Below, piece by piece: positions 23,113 through 34,492 of a stretch of DNA of 64,000 nucleotides. Each line of letters begins with the position of its first letter. The first letter of the stretch is position 1. Made by a program: the position numbers and the translations under genes. The notes beneath the pieces are model-generated. The model ran no database searches and was not told where the DNA came from. It worked only from the letters and a program-made list of their open reading frames with translations. The stretch comes from Hemerocallis citrina (lineage: Eukaryota; Streptophyta; Magnoliopsida; Asparagales; Asphodelaceae): NCBI GenBank assembly GCA_017893485.1, contig CM030367.1, forward strand, positions 89,106,910 through 89,170,909, read 5' to 3'.

Positions 23113-23435
23113 AATACCCCCAAACTTAAAATTTTACTTGTCCTCGAGCAAAAAGTAAAATCATGAATAAGGGAATAATAATCAATAATAGGCTTAACTC
23201 ATCACACTATGAGATCTCATCATGCAAGCATAAAAATTTCAATAAAAAATATAAACAATAGCAAATAAAGTAAAATCAACCATACTCATTTTCTCTAGTG
23301 CAATTATTTATTCATAATTCCAAACTCAATCATATTTTTCATGCAATTAATGTAATTATAGTATGTAACAACTCAATCTGTGATTATCTCTTCTCACTAC
23401 TACAAACCGAGTAGCAAACTAGGGTTTTTTTTTTA

Positions 23436-23860
23436 AAGTTGTCACTTGCCTTTTGACCCGAATGCAAACATTTGTGATGAATTCACCCGGTTACTCAACA
23501 AATCACAAACTTAGAATGCTTGGCATACTCATATTTTAAGTTACCGTTTGACGTAAAAGTAAACATTGGTAATGAATACCCCTAGTTACTAAGCAACTGA
23601 AAACATTGGAGTAGATAGACTTTATTCATTTTTTTTTCTTTTTTTGTCTCTTCTCTAAGTTGTCACTTGCCTTTTGACGCGAATGCAAATATTTGTGATG
23701 AATTCACCCGGTTACTCAACAAATCACAAACTTAGAGTGCTTTGCATACTCATATTTCAAGTTGTCGTTTGACGTAAAAGTAAACATTGGTGATGAATAC
23801 CCCTAGTTACTAAGCACCTCAAAACATTGGAGTAGATAGACTTTATTCATATTTTTTTCT
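23436..23860. repeat. 221-bp tandem duplication
   Basis: Two units starting AAGTTGTCACTTGCC at 23436 and 23657 (period 221 bp) are almost identical apart from a few substitutions. Each unit contains two diverged halves sharing the GATGAAT-CCC-AGTTACT pattern, suggesting an older internal duplication. Confidence 0.85.
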
Positions 23861-24556
23861 CTCATTATTACTCTATTTACTTAAACTCAGTTTAGGACTG
23901 AATCAAAGGGGATAATCACAAGAAAAAGCATCACATTTGTCTTTTATGTATAATAGCATGACTCACACAATTTTGTAAGGAATTGTGAACTTCAATAATC
24001 CTAAAGTAAATAAGTAGGCTTACCCTTTCTTTATAAGAAATTTTCTATCCTAAAAAAAATCATTTCAATGCTTATCATAATAAAGAAATCAAAAGTGTAA
24101 TGGTAAGCCTAATTGAAAATCATATTGTTTTGTTTTTCTTTTCAAAAATAAATAATAAATTTGTAAACCTTCACCCCAAACTTGAATATCACATTGTCCT
24201 CAATGGGAAAGGAAAAAAAAAACAAAAAGAATGCAAAAAGTTCAGAATTTCTTCCCTGATTCGTCTTAAAAATTCTGCACGCATGGCGTTCAGTATTTTT
24301 GCGATATCTAGAGTTGTAGATGTCCAAATGGGCTGATTTTTGTTTACTGGAAAGCTAAGACAATTGTCTACAATTTCTCTTCGAATCAGTTTTCCAGATT
24401 CTGACTCCATACTGCTCAAAAACAGCCATCAATATAGGTGTATAAAACAGCTCCTCCCGACAACTTTCAAGCTTATGCAATCCTACAAAATAAAATCAAA
24501 AATTATAATTATAATAAACTAAAATAAAACCAAATCTAAATGCAGCAAAAGAAAAT

Positions 24557-24801
24557 ATGGGTTGCCTCCCAAGAAGCGCTAAGTTTTAAGTCTTCAGCCA
24601 GACATGATAGGGAGATGGTTATGTAACGCCAAGATCTAACAACATCAAAACATCTTTTCTAATTCTTCTCTTCAGGTGCGGATCAGGTCCAAGCTCTAGT
24701 TTGAGGCGTTTACTTCGTGATGATGACGTCTTTGATTCCCCTACCTCTTTGAATTTTTTCTGAAAAAATGAATGAATAGATGGTGCAGCATCCGAATACA
24801 T
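24557..24801 (-). pseudogene. ORF tail in the minus-strand gypsy element
   Basis: A minus-strand frame reads APSIHSFFQKKF, then LELGPDPHLKRRIRKDV, and runs out shortly before the GGGAGGCAACCC phrase. It looks like the end of an element-encoded reading frame. I do not recognise the protein and assign no function. Confidence is low because it is short and uncorroborated by a second copy here. Confidence 0.3.
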
Positions 24802-24944
24802 AACACATTCTGATTTTTTTTTTCAGATTCAAGACTTGCTAAATTTATTGGACATATTCGATTGGTGATTTTTCAAATTTAGGCTTATGTTTCTCGCCCA
24901 TAATTAAATCAGTTTTACTTACTTGAATACATGACTGTTCTTCA

Positions 24945-25753
24945 GGAGGAAACTTTATGGAACATCCCAACAACAAGTTTAGAGTCCAACACTTGGTTCA
25001 GCGCCGCTTTAGTTGCTTACCAACAAGCAAGTGTGGAGTGGCTCACCATTCGGAATTACTCCTACAACTCGTTGAAACTCTCAAATAATAAGTTTGGAGT
25101 CCAACACTTGGTTCGATGTCACTTTAGTCGCCTGCAAATAAGCAAACGCAAAGTAGGTCACCATTTAGAATTGCTCCAACAACTTGTTGAACCGCTTAAC
25201 AACTCCACAAGGGCGTAGCTCATCTGTTTAAGCCTCTGAGAGACGAAGATAATGCAGACCAGTTTCGTCCCCCGAGATGAATAAATCCTCAATCTATTTC
25301 TAAATAGATCTTGTAGGCCTCTGAGTCCTCATCGAAATTATAGGTCATACACCCCGATCGGAGCTGTACAGCTCCGGAATAGGCATAACACCATAGTAAC
25401 GTCGGAAGCATGAGAGCATGCAGGTTTGGAGATCGAAGAAACCATTGGAATCCTCCCTAAAACACATCAAATCGCCGACAAGCAAGCTTAGAAGGTATCC
25501 CCTCCCCAAGACTGTCCTTATAGGTCACTCCAAGCGGCCACAAACAACTCATCAACTCAAGCTCGTCCATGGACCTTCCCCCACAACTAGTTCACCTTAA
25601 AGCATCAGGTACGACATCCTACTCTCTCCTCGAGTTGCCTCTACCAACTTGCTGGGTCCAGACACAAGGTCGGCACCAACTCACTCCTCGAGTTGCCTCT
25701 ACAAGCTTGTTGGTTTCAAGCAACAAGTTTGGAGGTCAACTCCCTCCTTGGGT
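24945..25753 (+). repeat. Second Tat-type tandem repeat array
   Basis: Two clear units start near 24949 and 25087 (AAGTTTGGAGTCCAACACTTGG, then CACTTTAGT, then GCAAGC, then CTCCTACAACTCGTTGAA-type phrases). Looser copies around 25620-25745 share CTCCTCGAGTTGCCTCTAC. The phrases resemble those at 5587-6180, so this is another remnant of the same or a sister family. It ends where the copia LTR starts. Confidence 0.6.
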
Positions 25754-26289
25754 TGTTGGAAAATAATCTAAGCGGGCTCACATATGTGACTAAATGTATA
25801 ATTGCTATTATAAAGTCTAACCCAAATTAAAGTGATCTAATCAAGATTAAGTAATGGGTTAAAAGCATATAATTTAAAGTGTGATATAACACGTATAGAG
25901 ACCGTAAAGTGAATTTCTTATTTTGTGATAGGCAAAGTTGGAAATCAATAATTATCAATTAGGGTTATGGCCCCCCCTATATATACGCATCTTCTTATTC
26001 CATCTGTCATCCCATCAATAGAAGAACAGAGAAACGACATCTCATAGAAGTGCGTATCATATAGGAAGATCCAAACCCTCTGCGCAATCTCTATCAATGG
26101 CTTCAGGTTAGTGCTTCCGCTTTTAATGTTCTTCTTCTTTTAATTTAGCAAAGATCTACAATTTCATGATTTAGGATTTTATATTAAAGTACTTTTGCAA
26201 CATGATTAAGATCTAGATTCATAGATACATGTTATTAGGTTGTTATTAATTTTTTATGCATGTTCTTAAGTGTATATAAAATTCCAACA
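25754..26289 (+). repeat. Ty1/copia 5' LTR, 536 bp
   Basis: Begins TGTTGGAAAAT and ends AATTCCAACA, with mutually inverted edges. The PBS follows two bases later. The length is typical for copia LTRs. TGGGT precedes it; the second copy of the duplication is not found because the 3' half of the element is gone. Confidence 0.9.
25978..25986 (+). promoter_or_regulatory. TATA box in the copia LTR
   Basis: TATATATAC follows a C run in the middle of the LTR, the expected place for the U3 promoter. Transcription would start roughly 25-35 bp downstream; this is inferred from position only. Confidence 0.55.
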
Positions 26290-26291
26290 AT

Positions 26292-26304
26292 TGGTATCAG
26301 AGCC
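26292..26304 (+). promoter_or_regulatory. Copia primer-binding site (initiator tRNA-Met)
   Basis: TGGTATCAGAGCC is an exact match to the 3' end complement of plant initiator tRNA-Met, two bases after the LTR. Confidence 0.95.
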
Positions 26305-27434
26305 ATCTTTGCTGAATTAATTGAAGAAATTTAGGATTTCTTGTTTAAGAAATTTAAGAAATTTAGGGTTTATTTTTCTTGGTGTTTGATCTTCCTACCT
26401 AAGAAATTCAATTAATAAATTTAACTGAAAGTGGAATTGGATCAGTAAACCGGATCCCATCTCAGGTTTCTGATTCTTTAAGTTGTAGATGTGGATCTCC
26501 ATTTTGATAACATTTTTTTTAAAACTGTACATAAAGATTATTCACAGAGTTTATCAGGTTATATGGGTAATTATGCTTGGATGGGCCTACGGGTAATGTC
26601 TTCAGAAATGAACCATGGTGGTATGCTTTTTTGGCAGCATGTGGGGTCCTCATAGGGACCCACGGGAAGTTTAAGAAATAAATTAAAAATAAATAAATAA
26701 ATATTACGGTTCTGATACATATATATTTTTGGTTAAGATTTTGATGTTGTTCAATTATCTGTTATGGTTTTAATTAATTTGATATTATCAAGTCAATAGA
26801 TAGACATGGTTCAGTTATGGTTTTGTTATCATTTTAAATAGATATTATCTTGACATTATCCATCTACAAATAAAGTAAAATTACAAAAAATTAAGGAAAA
26901 GATAAAATTTTGGGAAACAATTAAAATTTAAATTTTGGTTTTGGTTTTTCTTATGAATGTCTAATATTTTTAATAGATCAATTGAAACAAAATGTTGCCA
27001 AAGTGACCTTTTTTGTGTAGATTAATTTATTTAAAATATCAAGATGATTGTGTGTTTGTAATTCATGCGTTTATTAACTGACCCAAAGGTAAGTTGATAT
27101 TTGGCCGAATTTCATACACATCTGTGGTAATAAATATGTGACAATTATAAGGTATTCCATTTGAACAATGAGTCAGTCCAAAGAATGACTTACTATTTGA
27201 CATGACTTATTGTCAATATTTGATTACTACAACAAGAGTACCGCTTACAGTTAATGTTACTGTCCAAAGACTTAATATTAACGTTGTGCCTGGTATCTTA
27301 AGATGGGATTAACCATTATTTGAATTTATTGTTTTATATGGATTCTCATGTGAGCTTATTCGTTTATTTTTGTTCTATATTCATCTAGTTTATCATCTAC
27401 TGCCTCAATAACTGTTAACACCAATTCTATTCCC
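26305..27434 (+). other. Copia 5' leader, non-coding
   Basis: About 1.1 kb of AT-rich leader between the PBS and the first recognisable gag codons. No ORF or RNA gene is seen. The true gag start may lie a little upstream of 27435, since SSLSSTASITVNTNSIP-like codons precede it in frame without an ATG. Confidence 0.6.
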
Positions 27435-28288
27435 ATGCTTAATGGGATAAATTTCAAGGAATGGAAAGGGATCTTACTGATAACTCTTGGCTGTATGGAA
27501 TTAGACCATGCATTAAGGGAAAAACAACCTCCACCTCTCATTGCGGAAAGCACTCTTGATGATAAAAGAGATTTTGAGAGGTGGGATCGTTCAAATCGCA
27601 TGAGTCTAATGATTATGAAACACAGCATTCCAGAAGCCTTTAGGGGCACAGAATCCGATAGGATTACTAAGGCCAAAGATTTTCTAGATCAAATTGAGAA
27701 ACGTTTTGCTAAAAACAATAAGGTTGAAATGACTATGGTCTGTTCTGAAGTTAATTTATCTTCAGTACCTAGAAACACTTGGTGGATAGATTCTGGTGCT
27801 ACTACTCACATAAGTGTTTCTATGCATGGTTGCCTGAGCTGCCGAAAGCCAAATGATGGTGAAAGATACATCTTTGTGGGCGATGGAAAATCGGTAGAAG
27901 TGGAAACATTTGGGCATTTTAGGTTGTTATTAGGAACTGGTTTTTATTTGGATTTAAAAGACACTTTTGTTATTCCGTCTTTTAGACGAAATTTAATTTC
28001 TGTTTCCTTGTTGGACAAATCTGGTTATTATTGTTCATTTGGAAACAATCAATTTAGTTTATCTTTAAATTCGAATGTTGATGGAACTGGTTACTTGAAT
28101 GTTTATGACAACCTTTATTTGCTTGAAACAAATGCATCCTATAATGAAACCTTGCATGTAGAGTCACATGGTACTAAACGTAAATTAAATAAAGAAAATT
28201 CAGCGTCATTATGGCATAAGCGCTTAGGTCATATCTCAAAAGGTAGAGTTGAGCGTCTTGTGTCTGATGGCATTTTGGAGTCCCTGGA
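27435..28288 (+). pseudogene. Ty1/copia gag-protease with internal gag deletion
   Basis: Gag begins MLNGINFKEWKGILLITLGC and runs to KRFAKNNKVEM. It then jumps directly to VCSEVNLSSVPRNTWWIDSG, so the C-terminal gag and its CCHC zinc knuckle are deleted in frame. The protease catalytic motif WWIDSGATTHIS is intact. The pre-integrase domain follows, ending with LWHKRLGHISKGRVERL, the His half of the integrase zinc finger. The frame stays open to the nested LTR at 28289 (TSD CTGGA). This is a young-looking copy in coding terms but not autonomous. Confidence 0.9.
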
Positions 28289-29829
28289 TGTAACGCCCCG
28301 AATCCCAAATACACTGAATTCGAGATGTTCTACAAGATCTTTCCACTTCATTTAGTACAATTTTACAAGGAAATTTGAACTTTTCACTTTACATCAGAGT
28401 TTACATAAAACATTTCACTTTACATTGCACAGCGGAAGTAAAATTTACAACAATTAAATAAATGTACAACAACATTGTATAATCTTTAAGCATATGTTCC
28501 TCTTTAACCTTTAACATGTCATTTACCTGCATATGAGACTGTGGGTACGTCAGTTTATTCAACCGACGAACATTATACACGGCCATCCTCTCTATGCCGG
28601 AAATAGTATAACTTATTTTTCATATTTAGCAAACACAAACTTGTCACATATCAAACTAAAGGGACTACCCTATTGATGTCGTGTTGTGATTGTGCACTTA
28701 GTCCTTAATGCAATTATTTATATTAGATGACACTAATGCGTACTTGTTCGGATTCTATGCATCCCATACTACATAGGTCCGAGGGCAAGCCTCTTAATCG
28801 TTCTTCATCTTTGTAGGGTTCAATCCCTCGCCATGACTTAATCTACTACTGTAACTACGGTGAGTATCCTAGATGATCTATGAGTACAAGCACGTGTACA
28901 GAAAACCTGGAGGGGAATCCCACGCCATGCCTTGACTCGTCAAGCATGCATTCTATGTTAATTCAGCCTCCTTCATGGCACACGATCCTCTTGTAGTCAC
29001 CAAACATCCCATAAGCGTGGCTAAAGTCCGATCATTACTGAGTTGTGCCCACGTCATGTCTTGACTCATCAAGCATGCATTCTGTGGCTCACACACCCGC
29101 ATCGTAAACTCTAGTTCTCATACTCGTGTTTTCTCTCACTTTCATCACATCTTCACTATGCACTATTCTTAATTTAATAGAATCATGAATAAAATCAAAG
29201 CTCTAGAGTTAGCCTCTCCACTAAACCGGACTTATTCATGACCAACCTTGGTCTTTCATTTCAATATTTTATTTCATTTCTTTCCAAATGCCAGGGGAGA
29301 CTTAGCTACTCTTTTGTTTCAATTCCAATTCACAATTTCTAAATTGAGCATTTCCAACTCATAAATTCATTTTCATAATCATAACAGATTTCTTTTTCTT
29401 ATAGCACGATCTCTGAATTGTTCAATAGTCCATAATCATACATGGAATTATATACTCCATCAATTATCAACTGCACATTAAAATTCACATCACTACGAAT
29501 ATTCACATTTAATAACTTTCACACTATTCACATATGAGAATAATTCCCATCCATCACATAATATAATTTCTTACGTTAACCTTCCAATCTTATCCTTCAT
29601 TTCAAGTTTTTTTTGCAAGTTATAATTTTCACACAAAAAAATATACATATAGAACCATAGTTCTATTTACACATTTTACTCTCAAATCATACTTTATTTC
29701 ATGCAAATAATTTCCAGGTTATTTTTATAAAGTCCTACATATTTTTAGAAGAATAGTCATATTTTTCTCATAATTTTTTGATAACTAAAATACCCAAAAA
29801 TATATTTTTTTCAATCTTTCCGAGGGCAA

Positions 29830-29883
29830 GATTCGAACCCAGCACCACAGAGAACACAGCCGAAGCACAGACCACTAGGCCGA
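29830..29883 (-). other. tRNA-like A/B-box pair 1 (possible SINE head)
   Basis: Minus strand: a TCGGCCTAGTGG-type A box at 29883-29872 and GGGTTCGAATC (B box) at 29840-29830. The spacing fits a tRNA-derived RNA polymerase III promoter. It cannot fold into a normal tRNA by eye, so it may be a SINE head or tRNA pseudogene captured in the LTR. Confidence 0.45.
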
Positions 29884-29982
29884 AGGCTGCTGTCGTTAGA
29901 AGAAAGCGCTGAGAGCACTAAATGCTCTCGGCCGCTGTTCTTTCATTTCGTGTCAAAAAATACAAAAAGTATGATTCTAAGG

Positions 29983-30046
29983 GGATTCGAACCAGTGACT
30001 CACCGACCCACTGTAGCGATTAGGGTCATGCCGACCACTTGAGCTA
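29983..30046 (-). other. tRNA-like A/B-box pair 2 (possible SINE head)
   Basis: Minus strand: TAGCTCAAGTGG (30046-30035), a full match to the pol III A-box consensus, and GGTTCGAATCC (29993-29983), a full match to the B box. It lies in the same orientation as pair 1, about 160 bp away. The two could be monomers of a dimeric or duplicated SINE. Confidence 0.5.
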
Positions 30047-31532
30047 TACGCTCATGTTGTCGTAATTCCAACAGTAGTCTAGTTAAATCTATTCTCTTTG
30101 TTATTTAAAACATTTCGATGTTCAACGAATTCTCATTTAAATTTTCTTTTTATAGAATTTACTGTAAATTTCCAGATTGGCTATTCTCAACATAAATTAT
30201 ACTCCAGTATAATAAAGAATAATTTTTTTCAATAATTAATACATATTTTCATACAACTAATTCGAAATATGAACTATCACTACCACATTTTCTTTTCTTT
30301 TCGACATTTCTTAGAAATTAGCATTCTAATCTCTTTATCAACAAATTTCACTTTAATTCTCTGTCTTTAATCATTTACCCAACATACAAACTCATATTTT
30401 AAATTATTCATGCCCACATTAACACAAAAGATCTATTTAACACATGAAATAGCATTACCAATCTACTAACTTTTGTATGTAATTCTTGATGGTAATAAAT
30501 GTGTTTTCTTCAATCAATCCATGATCCTAATCAATTCACATACAACTTAAATAATAGAATCACATACAAATTTGCATATCCACATTCAATCATTCAATAG
30601 GTTATTTTTCCTAATTAAGTGTACTCTTCTTAATCTTTTATTTGCTTCATTCATTCATTTCTAACATGCATTTCTAATTTGGAAATATGGAGAATTTACC
30701 CACCTTATTGGAGAGAAAAATACAACTAGCAACCTCCTAGACGAATGTCCTTGCAAACGAATGCTCCTCCTCCTTGTACCCCCGCGCACAAGCCTCCAAG
30801 CACACAACCGAGAGCTCCCCTTCTTGATGAAACCGGCCTTCTCTCCTCCTTGATAGAATGCAAGCACAATTTTCCCACACACTCTCAATCTTTTAACTCA
30901 CAAAATAACTACTAGATAAAGTATTTTAGACTATAGATTTGGAGGAATTATTTAGCACAAGAATAACTAGCCATGGAGGGGGTATTTATACTAAAAATCA
31001 AGGAGAATGGATGGCTAAGATTGAAGTAGGAGTTAGGATTAAATGGTTGAGATTTAAGGGGGAGTTATACTAACCACCCATAATCAAGTAACCACCACAC
31101 CATGATCCCACTCAAATTTTTGGGTTTCCCTCCAAAGAAGCAATCCGGCCAAGCATGGGGAGTGCACTTTGCACGTGTACGTGCAATGCACGTGCATGCA
31201 TTTGCCTCCAAAAATTTGTACATTTTATTTTATATAAAAATAAACTTTAATTTTGTATTCTACATTACAAGTCATATTTAAAAATAAATTAACTCATGGG
31301 CTTTAGTTTATGGGCCAAAATAATTATTATAAAATAATAAATTAAATTAACTTTGGGCTTTTAAAAGAAAAGACTTTTTGTCTAATTGAAAGAAGGCTTT
31401 GTAAAAATAATTAAAAACACATATTTAAAAATCTATACTCATCATGATGAAAATATTTACCAAAAATATTGCACGTGCACACTACGTGCAAAATAAATAA
31501 TTTTTTATAAATTGAAAAATCAGGGCATTACA

Positions 31533-32003
31533 CTGGACTTCACAGACTTTGATATCTGTGTAGACTGCATAAAGGGAAAACAGACCAAAACTAAGAGATT
31601 AGGTGCCAATAGATCTTTAGGCGTCTTAGAATTGATTCATACAGATATTTATGGGCCATTCCCTACGGGATCTTGGAATGGTCAACAATATTTTATATCA
31701 TTCATAGACGATTACTCACGTTATAGGTATCTATATCTCATTCATGAAAAATCACAGTCTGCGGACGTGTTCAAAGCATATAAAGCTGAAGTTAAGAATC
31801 AACTCAACAAAAGGATTAAAATTGTTAGATCTAATCGTGGTGGTGAGTACTATGGCAGATATGATGGCTCAGGTGAACAACGTCCAGGACCGTTTGCTAA
31901 ATTCCTAGAGGAATGCGGTATTGTACCACAGTACACCATGCTAGGATCACCTAGCATGAATGGTGTTGCTGAAAGACGAAATGGTGTTGCTGAAAGACGA
32001 AAC
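31533..32003 (+). pseudogene. Ty1/copia integrase core, truncated
   Basis: Continues the copia frame after the nested solo LTR: CVDCIKGKQ completes the zinc finger, then ELIHTDIYGPFP (first catalytic Asp), FIDDYSRY, VRSNRGGEYYG (second catalytic Asp replaced by Asn), SPSMNGVAERRN (third, Glu). AATGGTGTTGCTGAAAGACG is duplicated in tandem (21-bp period, 31961-32002), repeating NGVAERR. The frame ends at the junction with a minus-strand copia element. RT, RNase H and the 3' LTR are absent. Confidence 0.88.
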
Positions 32004-32819
32004 AGGATCTTCAAAATACTAAGGCCTGCCATCTTAACCAAGGGACTCGGCAACCTGAAGCTGTGATTCCAGTTGTTGGGATTGGGGCATCAACAAACGC
32101 CCTCTGGTCGCAGCGGAACTAATTAGAGCAATGAGGAAGTCGAAGTAGACAAGGAGAATATATTAAGCAAGCAAGTAGATCTACCAAACTAACACAAACA
32201 CAACAACAATGACTTATCTCGGTTAGCTTTTGCTTAATCCGGAGGGAAATATAGGGAGATCTGATATTCAACTAGAGGATATTACAAGGTGTTACTGATT
32301 CACTTGACACAAGAAATTAAACTCACCCACCAAGAACTATCTCTCTCTCGAGCCTCTCTTTGTAATGGAGAAAAGAATCTATGAAGTACTACCTCTCATA
32401 TTGGAAGAGTTTACAATATATATAGAAGAATAGAGAGAAAATCTAGGTCTAATCTTGATCCTCAGTCGTCCGATAAAACCTGAAAATGAAGTAACAGAAT
32501 AGGAGCTGCACGATCTAACTTGGAGTTGAAGATTGGGCTGAACCGACTTAACAAATCGAAGCTCAAAAAGAAATCAGCGTCGTGGGCGGTCGACCGTCCA
32601 ACAAGACCGGTTGACTGTACCACTCTCTGACTTCCCAACAACGAGCGGTCGGGGGTGCGGTCGGGGGGTGCGGTTGACTGTCATCATGGCCGGTCGACCG
32701 CAACTAGCCTGCACCTGCTGCTGCTGTTCTCCTTCTACTCGCTTCGACGCTTTGACCTCCGTGCTTCATATTACCTTCTTTTAATCTGAACAACGAGTAT
32801 ACAAGACACAATCCTAACA
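32004..32819 (-). mobile_element. Second copia element: 5' LTR, PBS and gag start, head-to-head
   Basis: Minus strand: LTR from 32819 (TGTTAGGATTGTG) to 32074 (AATCCCAACA), PBS TGGAATCACAGC at 32071-32060 (variant of TGGAATCAGAGC used by the related copy at 46450), then a gag-like start MAGLSILKI (ATG at 32029). It stops at about 32004 where the plus-strand copia integrase begins. The LTR contains repeated GGTCGACCG/GTTGACTG motifs shared with the LTRs at 38421 and 46467. No target duplication is visible. Confidence 0.75.
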
Positions 32820-33013
32820 AGTAAAAGATTTATGTGTTCTATCTGGGTGCTAAACTGATCATATCGAGTTCTATAGTAATTGAGCATTAATGTTAGGTTT
32901 TTTGTTTGTTTTTGTTTGGGTAAAGAGCATTTGTGTTAGTTGATCTACAGTATGAGTGATAATAAATGATTATTACTTGGAATCCTATTTTGAACTCAAT
33001 AATGTGTTTTCAG

Positions 33014-33599
33014 TTCTCTCGCCTGAACATATTTCCACAATGGAGGATGTGCTTCCTGTTTGGGCAAAGTTCTTGGGTTTGATATGTGAGTTCTTTTCAA
33101 GTTATAAAAGAGAGGCTAGATGAGTTTCAAAGAGAATAAATGTGTGCTTATTTACCTTTCCCATGTAATTGCCTTGTAGGAGACCTGTATATGTGGTTGG
33201 AGTTGATCATTGTAAATGGAAATTCTCTGCCTTCCACACGACTCTTCGTGATCGAGGATTGGTCCGACCATTCACAGGTTTCGAGGCTGTAAGTTGTCCT
33301 CCTAGTTCATATTATTGCTGAGTCTTGTTATATTGACATTGTTGGTGAAATTGGGAATTATAATCCTAACGAGACATGGCTCATATGTTCGTATGCAACT
33401 TGACTTTTGGGTTCAATATCATGTATATGATCAATTGATCATGTTTTACAATTACTATATTTTATTCGAGTATGTTATTTATTATCTTTTAAACTTACAT
33501 ATATCAAATGCTTGGAGTTCTCCTCCTCTAAATGATGCCGCGGAAGTAGCTAAGCAGGTTCGTGAAGTTCTTGCGGCGATAGGGTGGACGCTGAAATGA
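33014..33599 (+). pseudogene. 3' end of an unrecognised host gene, broken
   Basis: Three exon-like blocks on the plus strand. 33014-33085 contains LSPEHISTMEDVLPVWAKF before a GTGAGT donor. 33180-33288, after a TTGTAG acceptor and before a GTAAGT donor, contains VYVVGVDHCKWKFSAFHTTL and GLVRPFTGFEA. 33513-33599 reads WSSPPLNDAAEVAKQVREVL and ends in a stop. The third block lacks an AG acceptor in phase, and the first-to-second junction would give a stop, so the copy looks inactive. The protein family is not recognised. Its 5' part is cut off by the copia LTR ending at 32819. Codon usage and splice sites set it apart from the surrounding elements. Confidence 0.5.
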
Positions 33600-34179
33600 T
33601 ATCAAGTACAGTTCCTCTAATTTCTTTTCACCATACTCAAAATATACAAATGTTGTTCTCAATTAAATTCAAATGCAAATTCAGTTCATATTTATTACAT
33701 AGCTTTTTGTGAGAATGATAAATGCAGGTTTGCTAAATTCAGATTTATCTTTTCAACATTTGTATGCAAGTTTGTGCAAGAACTATACTTGGTTGCCTCG
33801 TGTCCTATTTAATGAGGAGCTCTTCTATATAAAATGGAAATTACGCTAAAGTTCTAAAGTTGCCTGAAGCTTAATTCTGATGGGAACATCAGTTCCCAAT
33901 CATTATTGTAAATAGCTTTTTGTTCTGTGCTAAGGAGCTATATTTCTGGTGTTAAACAAAGTGAATTTTATTTTGTAATTTGACATGCTTGTAATACTTC
34001 ATTAATTTTTAATATGATTGAAGTTTAATTTTATTTAATTTTGTTTCATAAACACATTTATTTATTTTATTATGTATTTAGTTTATAATTGGATTAATAT
34101 TATAAAAGAAAATATTAAATTATCATAAGCGTAATTAATAAGAAAAAATTGTGTATAGAGCGATGAGTATATATTCAAA
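33600..34179. other. AT-rich non-coding sequence
   Basis: Probably the 3' untranslated and downstream region of the broken gene above. No ORF, RNA gene or repeat boundary is visible. Confidence 0.35.
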
Positions 34180-34492
34180 TATTTGGATGCAAAAACCATC
34201 GCTAAAACCTATAGCAATGGAGTTTCAACCGTGGGTATAGGAAAGCAAAAAGTGTCTTTAAAACCTATACCAACGGATACGAAACCGTGGGTATAACACT
34301 GAGTTTTGTCCAACGGGTGAAAAAACTGTCGCTATAGGCTATAGTGATGGCATTCTACCGTGGGTATAGTTAATTAAAAACTACGGAAAAATATGTCCAT
34401 CGGTATAGGTCTTACGGGCTATACCTACGATTTTCCGCCTTTTACCCACAGATTTTTGCTGTCACTGTATGTCAAATTCCTTGTAGTGAGGT
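34180..34492. mobile_element. CACTA-like right end with internal subrepeats
   Basis: The stretch ends TTCCTTGTAGTG, the complement of a CACTACAAGGAA terminus typical of CACTA transposons. Just inside are degenerate repeats of CCGTGGGTATAG / AAACCTATA (about 34190-34440), like subterminal repeats. No matching left terminus was found upstream, so it is probably a truncated end. No transposase. Confidence 0.4.

Larger units (their letters stand above)
23113..24940 (-). mobile_element. Internal 3' part of a minus-strand gypsy element (Tat/Athila-like)
   Basis: Minus-strand landmarks: GCTTCTTGGGAGGCAACCCA at about 24554-24573, GAGGACAATGTGATATTCAAG at about 24185-24205, and a polypurine tract before 23112. 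These phrases are typical of the 3' ends of Athila/Tat-type plant elements. A tandem repeat (23436-23860) lies between. No RT or integrase remains; the element is truncated near 24940. Confidence 0.55.
28284..31537 (-). mobile_element. 3244-bp solo LTR nested in copia integrase, TSD CTGGA
   Basis: The LTR is 28289-31532, starts TGTAACGCCCCG and ends CAGGGCATTACA, and is flanked by CTGGA (28284-28288 and 31533-31537). Removing it rejoins the copia frame exactly (ESLD to DFTDFDICVDC). Read on the minus strand the ends are TGTAATGCCC...GGGGCGTTACA, the style of Tekay-like chromovirus LTRs. No PBS, PPT or coding region is inside, so it is a solo LTR made by recombination between two LTRs. It holds a tandem TTGACTCRTCAAGCATGCATTCT phrase (about 28933 and 29062) and two tRNA-like modules. 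Confidence 0.92.

Noticed and set aside
23436..23860. CRISPR-like or satellite array
   Set aside because: Only two 221-bp units, no short repeat-spacer pattern, and a plant genome.
29983..30060. Functional tRNA gene
   Set aside because: A and B boxes are good, but I cannot form the acceptor and anticodon stems by eye, and it lies within a solo LTR.
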